9,904 nt of DNA, from contig CAZNLH010000052.1 of NCBI GenBank assembly GCA_964573995.1, positions 1 through 9,904 on the forward strand. Reading direction: 5' to 3'. A program made the translations under genes and the position numbers. Within the stretch, counting starts at the first letter, position 1. The number at the start of each line of letters is the position of its first letter. Source of the stretch: CAZNLH01 sp964573995. GTDB taxonomy: Bacteria > Gemmatimonadota > CAZMKB01 > CAZNLH01. Below are positions 1 through 6,735 of this stretch, one piece after another. The notes under the pieces were generated by a model. It searched no databases. It was not told the origin of the DNA and saw nothing but the letters and a program-made list of their open reading frames with translations.

Positions 1-2
1 TG

Positions 3-464
3 GTCATACCCAGGGGGGAATACTGGTTCACCAGGTACGAGTTGCAGTTCGCCACCTTCGAGGGTCGCCCCGCGTCGGGCTACCTCTTCTACCAATGGGG
101 AGAGTTCTACAACGGCCGCCGTACCGAATGGATGATCGCCGGTAACCTTCAACCGAACAAACACGTCAGCATCAGCCCTGATTTCACCCGCAATCGGGTC
201 GATCTCCCCACCGGCCGTTTCACCGTCGATGAGGTGGGCGGGCGGGTGGACCTTGCGCTGAGCCCCGATCTCTTCGGCTCCTTCTTCGGGCAGTGGAACA
301 ACGACGAAAACGTCGTGGTGCTGAACTTCCGGGTCAACTGGATTCCCACGCCGGGCACCGATTTCTACTTCGTGGTCGACAGGACGATCGACACGGGAGG
401 CGGCCACTGGAGGACGACCGACACCACTGTCCTTACCAAGTTGGTCTGGAGGTTCGTGCTGTGA
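3..464 (+). CDS. C-terminal end of a DUF5916/CBM9-type outer-membrane protein (5'-truncated)
   Basis: The frame is open from the first bases of the window (first full codon at 3) and ends at TGA 462-464, so about 153 C-terminal residues are visible and the start lies outside. The protein is rich in alternating aromatic and polar segments, with repeated short strands such as GYLFYQWGEFYNG, LFGSFFGQWNN and TDFYFVVDRT, as expected for beta-hairpins of a membrane barrel. The closing pattern of a strand with N-x-R, then PGTDFY-V, then T-x-x-x-KL-W-F resembles the C-terminal barrel of DUF5916 proteins, which often carry an N-terminal carbohydrate-binding family 9 domain. That is recognition from memory, not a search. 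The full protein would be exported and its substrate is unknown. GC content is high, like the right flank and unlike the biotin operon. Another outer-membrane barrel family remains possible. Confidence 0.6.
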   Translation, partial: VIPRGEYWFTRYELQFATFEGRPASGYLFYQWGEFYNGRRTEWMIAGNLQPNKHVSISPDFTRNRVDLPTGRFTVDEVGGRVDLALSPDLFGSFFGQWNNDENVVVLNFRVNWIPTPGTDFYFVVDRTIDTGGGHWRTTDTTVLTKLVWRFVL

Positions 465-570
465 AGGGGAATTTTATCGGGAACTCCGTGAAAAACGGGT
501 CCCTCACCGATAAGAACAAGATACGCCGCCCTAATATGTTGCAAAGCAATAAGATAAAAATCTGAAAAAG

Positions 571-635
571 GGCCTCAAACGCAAGGCCCATGGTTACCGG
601 GACACAGAATATTTTGAACTGAAAATCTACAGCGC
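571..635 (+). pseudogene. Relic of the 3' end of an ISL3-family transposase gene
   Basis: These 65 bases align without gaps to 6637-6701, near the end of the intact transposase gene, with 55 of 65 identical by hand count. Read in frame, the relic matches the intact protein at 19 of 21 residues (LKRKAHGYRDTEYFEL against LKRKAYGYRDMEYFEL, then KIYSA), and most base differences are silent. Just upstream, codons for NKIK at 548-559 match the same protein but sit in another frame, separated by extra bases, so the relic is frameshifted and broken. Homology stops at 635: the terminal inverted repeat of the intact element is missing, and the rest of the gene is absent on the left. It comes from a related but not identical element, in the same orientation as the intact one. 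Confidence 0.85.
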
Positions 636-754
636 GAGCCCAAGAATGAACGGAAGAAGGAAATCCATCAGATAACCCCTGCCGGCGCAATCTTTTCGAA
701 GGGTGCCAGTCCGAAGGACGGCCGGCTGTTACTCTTTCATGCCTCGTCTGATGC

Positions 755-782
755 TTGCGTCATGCATCGCATCGAATATAAT
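755..782 (+). promoter_or_regulatory. Candidate sigma70-type promoter for the biotin operon
   Basis: TTGCGT (755-760), a 16-bp spacer and a perfect TATAAT (777-782) point at bioF. A start of transcription near 789 would leave a leader of roughly 65 nt to ATG 856 or 110 nt to ATG 898. A dyad GATGC-N9-GCATC (750-768) overlaps the -35 box and could be an operator. TTGTAAAG at 799-806 resembles one half of the TTGTAAAC half-site of BirA operators, but no good second half lies at the usual spacing, so BirA control is not shown. Confidence 0.5.
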
Positions 783-855
783 ATAAGAATGTATCGTCTT
801 GTAAAGGGATTCTCGGCGTTTCATCGTCCTCTTTATCTGATGGCTTTTTTCATGG

Positions 856-2088
856 ATGCCTCGCCTTATTTCAAGCGAGGCACCTGCCGCACTGAGAATG
901 TTAATCAATGGCGAAGCATCGTTTGAACAACGTCTCAGGTACTTGAGAGAGAAAGGCCTCTACCGTTCCCTCAAGATCGTTCACGGCGAACAAGGCCCCT
1001 GGGTCGATCTTGAGGGAGGACGTGTTTTGAACCTGTGTTCAAACAATTACCTTGGAATCGCTTCTCATCCAGGGCTCAAGGAAGCTGCGGCCAAGGCGGC
1101 ATACGAGTACGGCTGCGGCAGTGGGTCATCTCGCCTGATTTGTGGAAGCCTAATGTTACATGATGTATTGGAGAAGAGGGTAGCCAAATTCAAAGGTTCC
1201 GAAGCCGCTCTGGTTTACAACAGTGGATATACTGCAAATCTTGGGGTCATATCTTGTGTGGCAGGGAAGGGAGATTTTATATTCAGCGATGAGTTGAACC
1301 ATGCCAGCATCATTGATGGATGCCTTCTCAGTGGAGCCAATGTGATCGTATTTCCTCATAATGATCCAGCGGCCCTTGAGGAGAAGATCCGGACGTCCTT
1401 CGATAGGAACGCGGAGAGTCGGCGTTTGATAGTCGTCGATGGTGTATTCAGTATGAACGGCGATCTGTCGCCTCTGCCGGAGCTCGTAAGGATTGCGGAT
1501 CGATATAGGGCACTACTGATGGTGGATGAGGCCCATGCCACTGGAACTATGGGCCCGGGTGGCAGAGGGGCGGTTGCTCATTTCGGGCTCGAAGGGAAAG
1601 TAGACATAATAATGGGGACCTTCGGAAAGGCCCTGGGCGGCTTCGGTGCCTTTGTAGCAGGCAGCCGTGAATTGATAAGGTACTTAATCAATACCTGCCG
1701 AAGTTTTATATTCACAACCGCTCTGCCACCTCCCGTAGTGGCCTCGGATTTGGCCGCCCTGGATGTTTTGGAATCAAACCCCTCGCTGGTCACAAGACTC
1801 CGGGGTAATGCGGGTTATCTGCGAAAGAGATTGATGGAGTTGGGCTACAGGATCTCAGGTTCTCAAACTCCCATTATACCTGTGATTATTGGTGAGGCCT
1901 CCCTTGCATGCGAATTTTCAAGCCTGTTGCTTGAGGAGGGAATATTCGCCGTGCCAATCCGCCCGCCTACGGTACCGGAGGGCCAATCACGCATTCGAGT
2001 CACCGTGATGGCGACACATACGCTTGAAGAAATGGAGTTTGCCTTAAAGGGGTTCGATAAGGTTGGAAGACAACTTGGAATAATTTGA
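856..2088 (+). CDS. bioF: 8-amino-7-oxononanoate synthase (BioF)
   Basis: BioF is a PLP enzyme of the alpha-oxoamine synthase family. It condenses a pimeloyl thioester with L-alanine to give 8-amino-7-oxononanoate (KAPA), CO2 and the free carrier, in the cytoplasm. Seen here, numbering from ATG 856: CSNNYLG near 61-67, GSGSSR near 88, H149 in the NHAS motif that stacks on the cofactor, D224-E-A-H in the DEAHATGTMG motif, and the PLP lysine K258 in GTFGKALGG. The 410-residue frame is slightly long for the family (about 385-400). ATG 898 would give 396 residues and begin closer to the conserved region before GLYR. Neither start has a good Shine-Dalgarno, and a perfect hairpin lies between them, so the start is uncertain. 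It is the first gene of the operon, and its stop directly abuts an ATG in the bioA frame. Confidence 0.95.
   Translation: MPRLISSEAPAALRMLINGEASFEQRLRYLREKGLYRSLKIVHGEQGPWVDLEGGRVLNLCSNNYLGIASHPGLKEAAAKAAYEYGCGSGSSRLICGSLMLHDVLEKRVAKFKGSEAALVYNSGYTANLGVISCVAGKGDFIFSDELNHASIIDGCLLSGANVIVFPHNDPAALEEKIRTSFDRNAESRRLIVVDGVFSMNGDLSPLPELVRIADRYRALLMVDEAHATGTMGPGGRGAVAHFGLEGKVDIIMGTFGKALGGFGAFVAGSRELIRYLINTCRSFIFTTALPPPVVASDLAALDVLESNPSLVTRLRGNAGYLRKRLMELGYRISGSQTPIIPVIIGEASLACEFSSLLLEEGIFAVPIRPPTVPEGQSRIRVTVMATHTLEEMEFALKGFDKVGRQLGII
857..882 (+). repeat. Perfect 8-bp stem-loop at the 5' end of bioF
   Basis: TGCCTCGC (857-864) and GCGAGGCA (875-882) are perfect inverted repeats around a 10-base A/T-rich loop. 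The hairpin lies between the two possible bioF start codons (856 and 898). If translation begins at 898 it is a leader structure ending 15 nt before the start; if at 856 it is coding. No U-tract follows, so it is not an ordinary terminator. Confidence 0.6.
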
Positions 2089-2136
2089 ATGGCTGGAAGA
2101 CGTGGATCCGATAACCGCATCCGAAGAAAAGTTGAA

Positions 2137-2151
2137 GGAGACTGCAAGGTG
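2137..2151 (+). promoter_or_regulatory. Shine-Dalgarno and GTG start that set the bioA N-terminus
   Basis: GGAG at 2137-2140, within GAAGGAG, lies 8 bases before GTG 2149-2151, an ideal spacing. The alternative ATG at 2089 has only a weak GGAA upstream and would add 20 basic, poorly BioA-like residues. The GTG start leaves the usual short N-terminus before the conserved WHPFTQM motif. Confidence 0.65.
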
Positions 2152-3516
2152 CAACTGGAATATTCCTTAGAAGAACTTATAGACATGGACAGGCGCTTCA
2201 TCTGGCATCCTTTCACTCAGATGATGGACTGGATCAACGAGGAGCCTCTTATCATAGCCTCCGGGGAAGGAAACTATCTGATGGACGTTGGCGGGCATCG
2301 TTATCTTGACGGTGTTTCTTCACTTTGGGTAAATATACACGGTCATCGACGTGCAGAAATTGATCAGGCCTTGGTCAGGCAACTCGGCCTTATTGCCCAT
2401 TCCACCTTTTTGGGGCTTTCAAACGTGCCCGCCATAAAGCTTGCAAAGAAATTAATTGAGTTGACCCCTCCGGGTCTGGTGAAGGTCTTTTATTCCGACG
2501 ATGGCTCTACCGCGGTAGAGATTGCGTTAAAAATGGCATTTCAGTACTGGCAGCAATGCCGGGAACCACAACCAGCGAGGAACTCCTTTATCTCCTTCGT
2601 TAACGGATATCACGGAGACACTCTGGGCGCCGTTAGCGTTGGAGGAGTTTCCTTATTCCACGACATTTACGGCCCGTTGCTCTTCAAGACCCTGAAGATC
2701 ATGGCTCCTTACTGCTATCGCTGTCACTGGGGCAGGGAATATCCGGGTTGTGAGATGATCTGCCTGGGGGAAGTTGAAGAAGTAATGGAACGCCATCATC
2801 GGGAGGTGGCGGCTGTGATTATCGAGCCTCTGATACAGTGCGCAGGAGGGATGCTGGTATTCCCGCATGGGTATAGCCGCGGGGTAAGGGATTTAGCTGC
2901 CAGGTATAACGTGCCCTTCATAGCCGACGAGGTGGCGACCGGCTTCGGGCGTACAGGAAGACTCTTTGCGTGCGAACATGAAGGGATCGACCCTGACTTC
3001 ATGGTGTTGGCCAAGGGTATTACTGGCGGTTACCTCCCCTTGGCGGCCACCGTTACTACCCAGGAGGTGTTTCATGCCTTCTATGGAGAGTATAAGGAAA
3101 AGAAGACCTTTTATCATGGCCATACCTATACCGCCAATCCTCTTTCTTGTGCCGCTGCCCTGGCCAACCTGGAGATATTCGAAGAAGATGATGTACTGGT
3201 CAACCTGCAGGAGAAGATAGACTATCTTGAAAGAGGATTAAAACCTTTCCTGGATCTGGAACATGTGGGGGACGTTCGCCACTTAGGCCTGATGGCGGGT
3301 ATCGAGCTGGTCAAAGATAGGGAAAGGAAGGTCCCGTATCCATATGAGGCGAAAACGGGGATCAGGGTGATCCAGGAGGCGAGAAGGAATGGATTGATCA
3401 TTCGGCCCTTAGGGGACGTGATTGTGCTCATGCCGCCCTTGAGTGTTAGTGTAGAAGAGCTGGAAATGTTACTGGATATAACCTTCCATTCCATCCAAAA
3501 GGTTACCGGGGATTAG
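2149..3516 (+). CDS. bioA: Adenosylmethionine-8-amino-7-oxononanoate aminotransferase (BioA)
   Basis: BioA is a class III PLP aminotransferase that converts KAPA to 7,8-diaminononanoate (DAPA), usually with S-adenosylmethionine as amino donor. Some relatives use lysine, and the sequence alone does not settle which is used here. Counting from the preferred GTG start (455 residues, normal for the family), the following are visible: W19-H-P-F-T-Q-M at the substrate site, YSDDGSTAVE for cofactor phosphate binding, NGYHGDTLGA, the PLP aspartate D260 in DEVATGFGRTG, the Schiff-base lysine K289 in LAKGITGG, and HGHTYTANPL. The frame is also open from ATG 2089, directly after the bioF stop, which would give 475 residues. 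The gene lies in the operon 60 bases after bioF and 4 bases before bioD. Codon use and GC match the other bio genes. Confidence 0.95.
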   Translation: MQLEYSLEELIDMDRRFIWHPFTQMMDWINEEPLIIASGEGNYLMDVGGHRYLDGVSSLWVNIHGHRRAEIDQALVRQLGLIAHSTFLGLSNVPAIKLAKKLIELTPPGLVKVFYSDDGSTAVEIALKMAFQYWQQCREPQPARNSFISFVNGYHGDTLGAVSVGGVSLFHDIYGPLLFKTLKIMAPYCYRCHWGREYPGCEMICLGEVEEVMERHHREVAAVIIEPLIQCAGGMLVFPHGYSRGVRDLAARYNVPFIADEVATGFGRTGRLFACEHEGIDPDFMVLAKGITGGYLPLAATVTTQEVFHAFYGEYKEKKTFYHGHTYTANPLSCAAALANLEIFEEDDVLVNLQEKIDYLERGLKPFLDLEHVGDVRHLGLMAGIELVKDRERKVPYPYEAKTGIRVIQEARRNGLIIRPLGDVIVLMPPLSVSVEELEMLLDITFHSIQKVTGD

Positions 3517-3520
3517 GATT

Positions 3521-4234
3521 ATGGCCAGGGGCCTTTTCATCACAGGCACGGATACCGGGGTAGGGAAGACACTGGTGGCGGTGGGTCTAATAGTCGTATT
3601 AAGAGAGAGGGGTTTCGATACGGGTGTCATGAAACCGGTGGAATCCGGTTGTCTGGGCAAAGATGGACGTGTAATCCCAAAGGATGCGATCCTTCTAAGG
3701 AAGATAAGCCGCTGTCGGGATGAGTTGGAGATTATCAATCCATATAAGTTTAATGAACCATTGGCTCCAGCGCTTGCTGCCGACAGGGAGGGGGTGGAGG
3801 TGCGACTCGAAGTCATCGGGCGGGCCTATGATCTCCTCGCGTCCAGTCATGAGATCGTGATTGTTGAAGGTGCCGGAGGCATACTTTCACCAGTATTCGG
3901 CGGCTGTTTCATGGCGGATTTGGCCAGACGATGGGGCCTGCCCATCCTGATCGTGACGGGAGCCGAGCTGGGAACTATCAATCACACCCTTCTCACGTTG
4001 TATTATGCCCAAAGGCAAGGAATTCCCGTCCTCGGTGTCGTGATGAATCACACCTCAAGCCAGGAGGGATTGGCCGAATCTCTCAACGACATAGCGATCC
4101 AACGCTGGATCGACGTTCCGTTTCTGGGTTCTATCCCTTTTCTGACCGACTTGGATGAAGAGGCGATCAAAAGGGCCATAGAGAAGAACCTCGACCTTTG
4201 GCCCATTGATGAATTCTTGAATAGGAAGAGATAG
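3521..4234 (+). CDS. bioD: Dethiobiotin synthetase (BioD)
   Basis: BioD is a cytoplasmic P-loop enzyme that carboxylates DAPA with CO2 and ATP and closes the ureido ring to form dethiobiotin. Residues seen: the Walker A loop GTDTGVGKT at about 9-17 with K16, the KPVESG motif at about 38-43 that binds substrate (BioD normally has K-P-x-x-[TS]-G), and VEGAGGILSPV with E116 in the metal/phosphate region. A segment GVVMNHTSSQ occupies the position of the nucleotide-base loop. The length of 237 residues is typical. A purine-rich GGGGA (3508-3512) lies 8 bases before the ATG. The gene begins 4 bases after bioA and ends 3 bases before bioB, which implies one transcript and probable translational coupling. 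Confidence 0.95.
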   Translation: MARGLFITGTDTGVGKTLVAVGLIVVLRERGFDTGVMKPVESGCLGKDGRVIPKDAILLRKISRCRDELEIINPYKFNEPLAPALAADREGVEVRLEVIGRAYDLLASSHEIVIVEGAGGILSPVFGGCFMADLARRWGLPILIVTGAELGTINHTLLTLYYAQRQGIPVLGVVMNHTSSQEGLAESLNDIAIQRWIDVPFLGSIPFLTDLDEEAIKRAIEKNLDLWPIDEFLNRKR

Positions 4235-4237
4235 TAG

Positions 4238-5245
4238 ATGGATTACGGGAGAATCGTGGAGAGGGCTCTTCGGTGCAAGGATATAAGCAGAGAAGAGTGC
4301 CTGTCGATCCTGCATACACCCCACCAAAGGATGTTGGAATTGCTCCAGGCGGCCTTCCGTGTCAGGGAGACCTTTTTCGGGCGGAAAGTGTCACTACACA
4401 TCTTGATCAACGCAAAGAGTGGCCTTTGCCCCGAAGACTGCGCGTACTGCTCACAATCCTCCATTTCTGCGGCGCCTATAGGAAAATACAGCCTGTTGGA
4501 TGAGAAAGAGATCCTGGAAGGAGCGCGCGCGGCTAAGTCTGCCAGGGCCGTGAGGTATTGCATCGCATGCAGTGGTCGCAACCCATCAAAACAGGAAGTC
4601 GAATCTCTATGTCGAGTTGTAAGGATGATAAAGCGTGAGATGGACATCAGCGTTTGCCTCTCCCTGGGTTTTCTTACTGAAGAACGCGCCAGGGTCTTTA
4701 AGGAGGCGGGGGTCGATCGCTACAATCATAACCTGAATACCAGTGAACGATTTTATGCCCGGATATGCACTACGCATTCATACAGGGATCGAGTTGAGAC
4801 CTTGTGGGCCGTTAAAAGAGCTGGGTTGGAACTTTGTTGCGGCGCCATTTTCGGGATGGGAGAGAGTGAAGACGACATAATAGATCTTTTCCTTTCCTTA
4901 AAAGAGGCCGAAGCGGAAGCGATACCGATCAATTTTCTCCACCCCATACCGGGCACTCCTCTCGGAGGGATAAACTATCTAACGCCGATTAGATGCCTTT
5001 CCATCCTGTGCCTCGCACGTTTTCTCAACCCTGACAAGGAGATAAGGGTGGCGGGTGGCCGGGAGTTCCACTTACGCTCGCTTCAGCCTTTGGCCCTTTA
5101 CCCTGCCAATTCTATTTTTGTCTCTGGATATCTGACCACCCCGGGACAGGGGCATACGGAGGCCATTCGAATGATTGAAGACATGGGCCTTGTGGTTGAT
5201 GAAGAGGTAGTCGCGAAGAAAGAGAGACGATGGTCGGCCCTTTAA
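4238..5245 (+). CDS. bioB: Biotin synthase (BioB), radical SAM
   Basis: BioB inserts sulfur into dethiobiotin to make biotin, using S-adenosylmethionine, a [4Fe-4S] cluster and a sacrificial [2Fe-2S] cluster. The radical-SAM cysteines are present in CPEDCAYCSQS (C64, C68, C71). By alignment from memory with the E. coli enzyme, the [2Fe-2S] ligands are C108 (RYCIAC), C140 (SVCLSLG), C200 (ELCCGAI) and R270 (IRVAGGRE). YNHNLNTS near 162-169 and FGMGE are further hallmarks. All key residues are intact and the 335-residue length is normal, so the enzyme should work. AGGAAGAG at 4223-4230 lies 7 bases before the ATG. This is the last gene of the operon. No clear terminator follows in 5246-5421, so transcripts may run into the IS. 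Confidence 0.96.
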   Translation: MDYGRIVERALRCKDISREECLSILHTPHQRMLELLQAAFRVRETFFGRKVSLHILINAKSGLCPEDCAYCSQSSISAAPIGKYSLLDEKEILEGARAAKSARAVRYCIACSGRNPSKQEVESLCRVVRMIKREMDISVCLSLGFLTEERARVFKEAGVDRYNHNLNTSERFYARICTTHSYRDRVETLWAVKRAGLELCCGAIFGMGESEDDIIDLFLSLKEAEAEAIPINFLHPIPGTPLGGINYLTPIRCLSILCLARFLNPDKEIRVAGGREFHLRSLQPLALYPANSIFVSGYLTTPGQGHTEAIRMIEDMGLVVDEEVVAKKERRWSAL

Positions 5246-5421
5246 CGTAGCGCTTCCTTCCCATCGTTGTATCCATAGATATCTTCCTTAATGAAAACTA
5301 TAAGTGGTCATTGTTGTTGGGGATAAGCCAAACCGATTTCTTCACACAGGCATTCCAACCAATTGCTCTTTTAAAGATGTGATCGCCTCGAAAACTTCTA
5401 TTCTCCTGGGATGTGAAGGTA

Positions 5422-5454
5422 GGTTCATCGTGAGAATGAGTACCTGAGGTTGTT
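5422..5454 (+). repeat. Left terminal inverted repeat of the ISL3 element
   Basis: This 33-bp end matches the reverse complement of 6703-6735 at 28 of 33 positions. The outer 8 bases and the inner 14 bases are perfect; mismatches cluster at 5430-5434 and at 5440. Confidence 0.9.
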
Positions 5455-5479
5455 GACAAAAGGGAGGACATCCCAGAAA

Positions 5480-5520
5480 CTTCCTTGAAAAAGTTCCTCT
5501 AGAACAACTTTCAAAGGAGG
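5480..5520 (+). promoter_or_regulatory. Leader hairpin that can sequester the transposase ribosome-binding site
   Basis: CTTCCTTGAAA (5480-5490) can pair with TTTCAAAGGAGG (5509-5520) with one bulged A and one G-U pair, followed by a small internal loop, then GTTC (5493-5496) with GAAC (5502-5505) around a CTCTA loop. The 3' arm contains the whole Shine-Dalgarno AAAGGAGG (5513-5520). RNA entering from upstream would fold with the ribosome site buried. Known IS elements such as IS10 and IS50 use comparable structures to block transposase expression from read-through; that role here is inferred. Confidence 0.6.
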
Positions 5521-5529
5521 TTTCACGAG

Positions 5530-6732
5530 ATGTCCACCAGTATCATATATCACGCTTTCGGTGCTGTCAACTACCGGTACATCAAGACCGAGTATCATCA
5601 TGGTTGCATCATCTTTCACATCCGCAAGCGGGAGAAGCGTTGTGCCGATTGTGGGGGATTTCAAGTGACGCAGAAGGGAACAAGAAAACGCATCATTCAG
5701 ACAGTGCCGATCGGGTTGAAGCGTGTCTTCTTCATGGTCGAGAACCGGCGATTGTATTGCCATGACTGTGATGCTCTCCGTTACGAGGCTATGGAGATCG
5801 CTGATCCCAAGAAGCATTACGATAAAAGGCTCGAGCGGTATATTGCCCACTTGTGCCGGAAGATGACGGTCCAGGATGTTGCCCGGGACCTTCTCCTTTC
5901 CTGGAGCACAGTGAAGGAGATCGACAAAAGAAGGCTCGTCAAAGAGAAGCCTGCAAATGCTCAGCTCCGGAAGATCCGCTATCTTGGCATCGATGAAGTA
6001 GCGGTCCGCAAGAGGCATCGTTACCTGACGATCTGTGTTGATCTCGAGACCGGTGATGTCGTCTATGTCGGAGAGGGCAGAAGAGAAGAGTCGCTCTTGC
6101 CTTTTCTCAAGCGGCTTAGACGCCTTAAAGTGCAACTTCTCGCCACCGCCACTGATATGTGGCCGGCCTATCTGAGAGCTCTCCAGCGGTGCTTTCCCGA
6201 TACTGCGGTAATCTTCGATCGCTATCATCTAATGGCTCGGTATTCGAAGCTCCTCGATGCCCTGCGAACCCAGGAATATCGTAATGCCTCTAAGGCCCAC
6301 AAAGGCCTCTTCAAAGGAGTCCGCTACCTTTTACTCAAGGGACAGGAGAAGCTGACTGAGGAGAAGAAGGAAAAACTCTCACTCCTGCTCAACCTCAATC
6401 AATCGCTCTCCATCGCCTATATCCTTAAAGAGGAGCTAAGAAGGTTCTGGGGTTGTGCCAATGAGCAACTGGCCCAAGAGCATCTGCTAAACTGGATTCG
6501 AATGGCCAAAAGCTCCGGGGTCAAAACGCTCAAGAAGTTCGCCAAATCTCTACAAAGGCATTTCCGAGGGCTCCTGGCTTACTTCTCTCATCCAATATCG
6601 ACGGCACGCGTCGAGGGGATCAATAACAAAATCAAGGTCCTCAAACGGAAGGCTTATGGATACCGGGATATGGAATACTTCGAACTGAAAATCTACAGCG
6701 CTAACAACCTCAGGTATTCATTATTGGGATGA
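5530..6732 (+). CDS. ISL3-family DDE transposase
   Basis: This 400-residue transposase cuts and joins the ends of its element. Visible features: an N-terminal zinc-binding pair of CxxC motifs (C38/C41 and C77/C80), a helix-turn-helix-like segment near 113-138 (TVQDVARDLLLSWSTVKEI), and the catalytic DDE set, with D155 in YLGIDEVAV, D209 in ATDMWPAY and E362 in TARVEGINNKIK followed by the family C-terminal motif KAYGYRD-x-EYF. Length is close to the ISL3 norm and no stop or frameshift is seen, so it is probably active. An excellent AAAGGAGG lies 9 bases before the ATG, inside a hairpin. TTGACA at 5453-5458 could be a -35 box but no good -10 follows at the normal spacing. The stop lies within the right inverted repeat. 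Confidence 0.95.
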   Translation: MSTSIIYHAFGAVNYRYIKTEYHHGCIIFHIRKREKRCADCGGFQVTQKGTRKRIIQTVPIGLKRVFFMVENRRLYCHDCDALRYEAMEIADPKKHYDKRLERYIAHLCRKMTVQDVARDLLLSWSTVKEIDKRRLVKEKPANAQLRKIRYLGIDEVAVRKRHRYLTICVDLETGDVVYVGEGRREESLLPFLKRLRRLKVQLLATATDMWPAYLRALQRCFPDTAVIFDRYHLMARYSKLLDALRTQEYRNASKAHKGLFKGVRYLLLKGQEKLTEEKKEKLSLLLNLNQSLSIAYILKEELRRFWGCANEQLAQEHLLNWIRMAKSSGVKTLKKFAKSLQRHFRGLLAYFSHPISTARVEGINNKIKVLKRKAYGYRDMEYFELKIYSANNLRYSLLG

Positions 6733-6735
6733 ACC
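6703..6735 (-). repeat. Right terminal inverted repeat of the ISL3 element
   Basis: The reverse complement of this segment reads GGTTCATC at its outer end and TACCTGAGGTTGTT at its inner end, matching the left repeat at 28 of 33 positions. It contains the transposase stop codon at 6730-6732 and supplies the last codons and the stop of the truncated minus-strand propeller gene. Confidence 0.9.

Larger units (their letters stand above)
465..855. other. Gene-free stretch between the outer-membrane gene and bioF
   Basis: No convincing gene lies here; the short open frames have no ribosome-binding site or recognisable product. The stretch is lower in GC than the gene to its left. It contains a weak hairpin just after the upstream stop (about 479-503), a transposase relic (571-635), a stem-loop at 705-722 (GCC-A-GTCC-GAA-GGAC-GGC with one bulged A) and a promoter-like site (755-782). 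The drop in GC begins here, so this is the likely left junction of the acquired segment. Confidence 0.6.
5422..6735 (+). mobile_element. ISL3-family insertion sequence, apparently intact (1314 bp)
   Basis: The element is bounded by 33-bp imperfect terminal inverted repeats (5422-5454 and 6703-6735) that begin GGTTCATC, and it holds one complete transposase gene. The right repeat overlaps the last codons of the transposase, a compact arrangement. ISL3 elements normally make an 8-bp target duplication, but the 8 bases outside the left end (TGAAGGTA) and the right end (ATAAGTCG) do not match. The two junctions therefore did not come from one simple insertion, or later rearrangement removed one side. 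Its right end truncates the minus-strand propeller gene. A related relic in the same orientation lies at 571-635, so the biotin operon is bracketed by ISL3 sequence. Confidence 0.9.

Noticed and set aside
479..503. Hairpin (GGGAACTCCG / CGGGTCCC) just after the outer-membrane gene, as a terminator
   Set aside because: Pairing is imperfect with an internal mismatch, and no T-run follows on the plus strand.
433..690. Small open frame on the minus strand overlapping the transposase relic
   Set aside because: It runs antisense through the end of a real gene and through the relic, with no ribosome site or recognisable product.
5453..5481. TTGACA beside the left IS end as the transposase promoter
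   Set aside because: No acceptable -10 box lies 16-18 bases downstream; only the -35-like hexamer is present, so no promoter was annotated.
5425..6228. Long open frame on the minus strand across the transposase gene
   Set aside because: It is antisense to a clear DDE transposase, has no ribosome-binding site or recognisable family, and reflects codon bias of the real gene.
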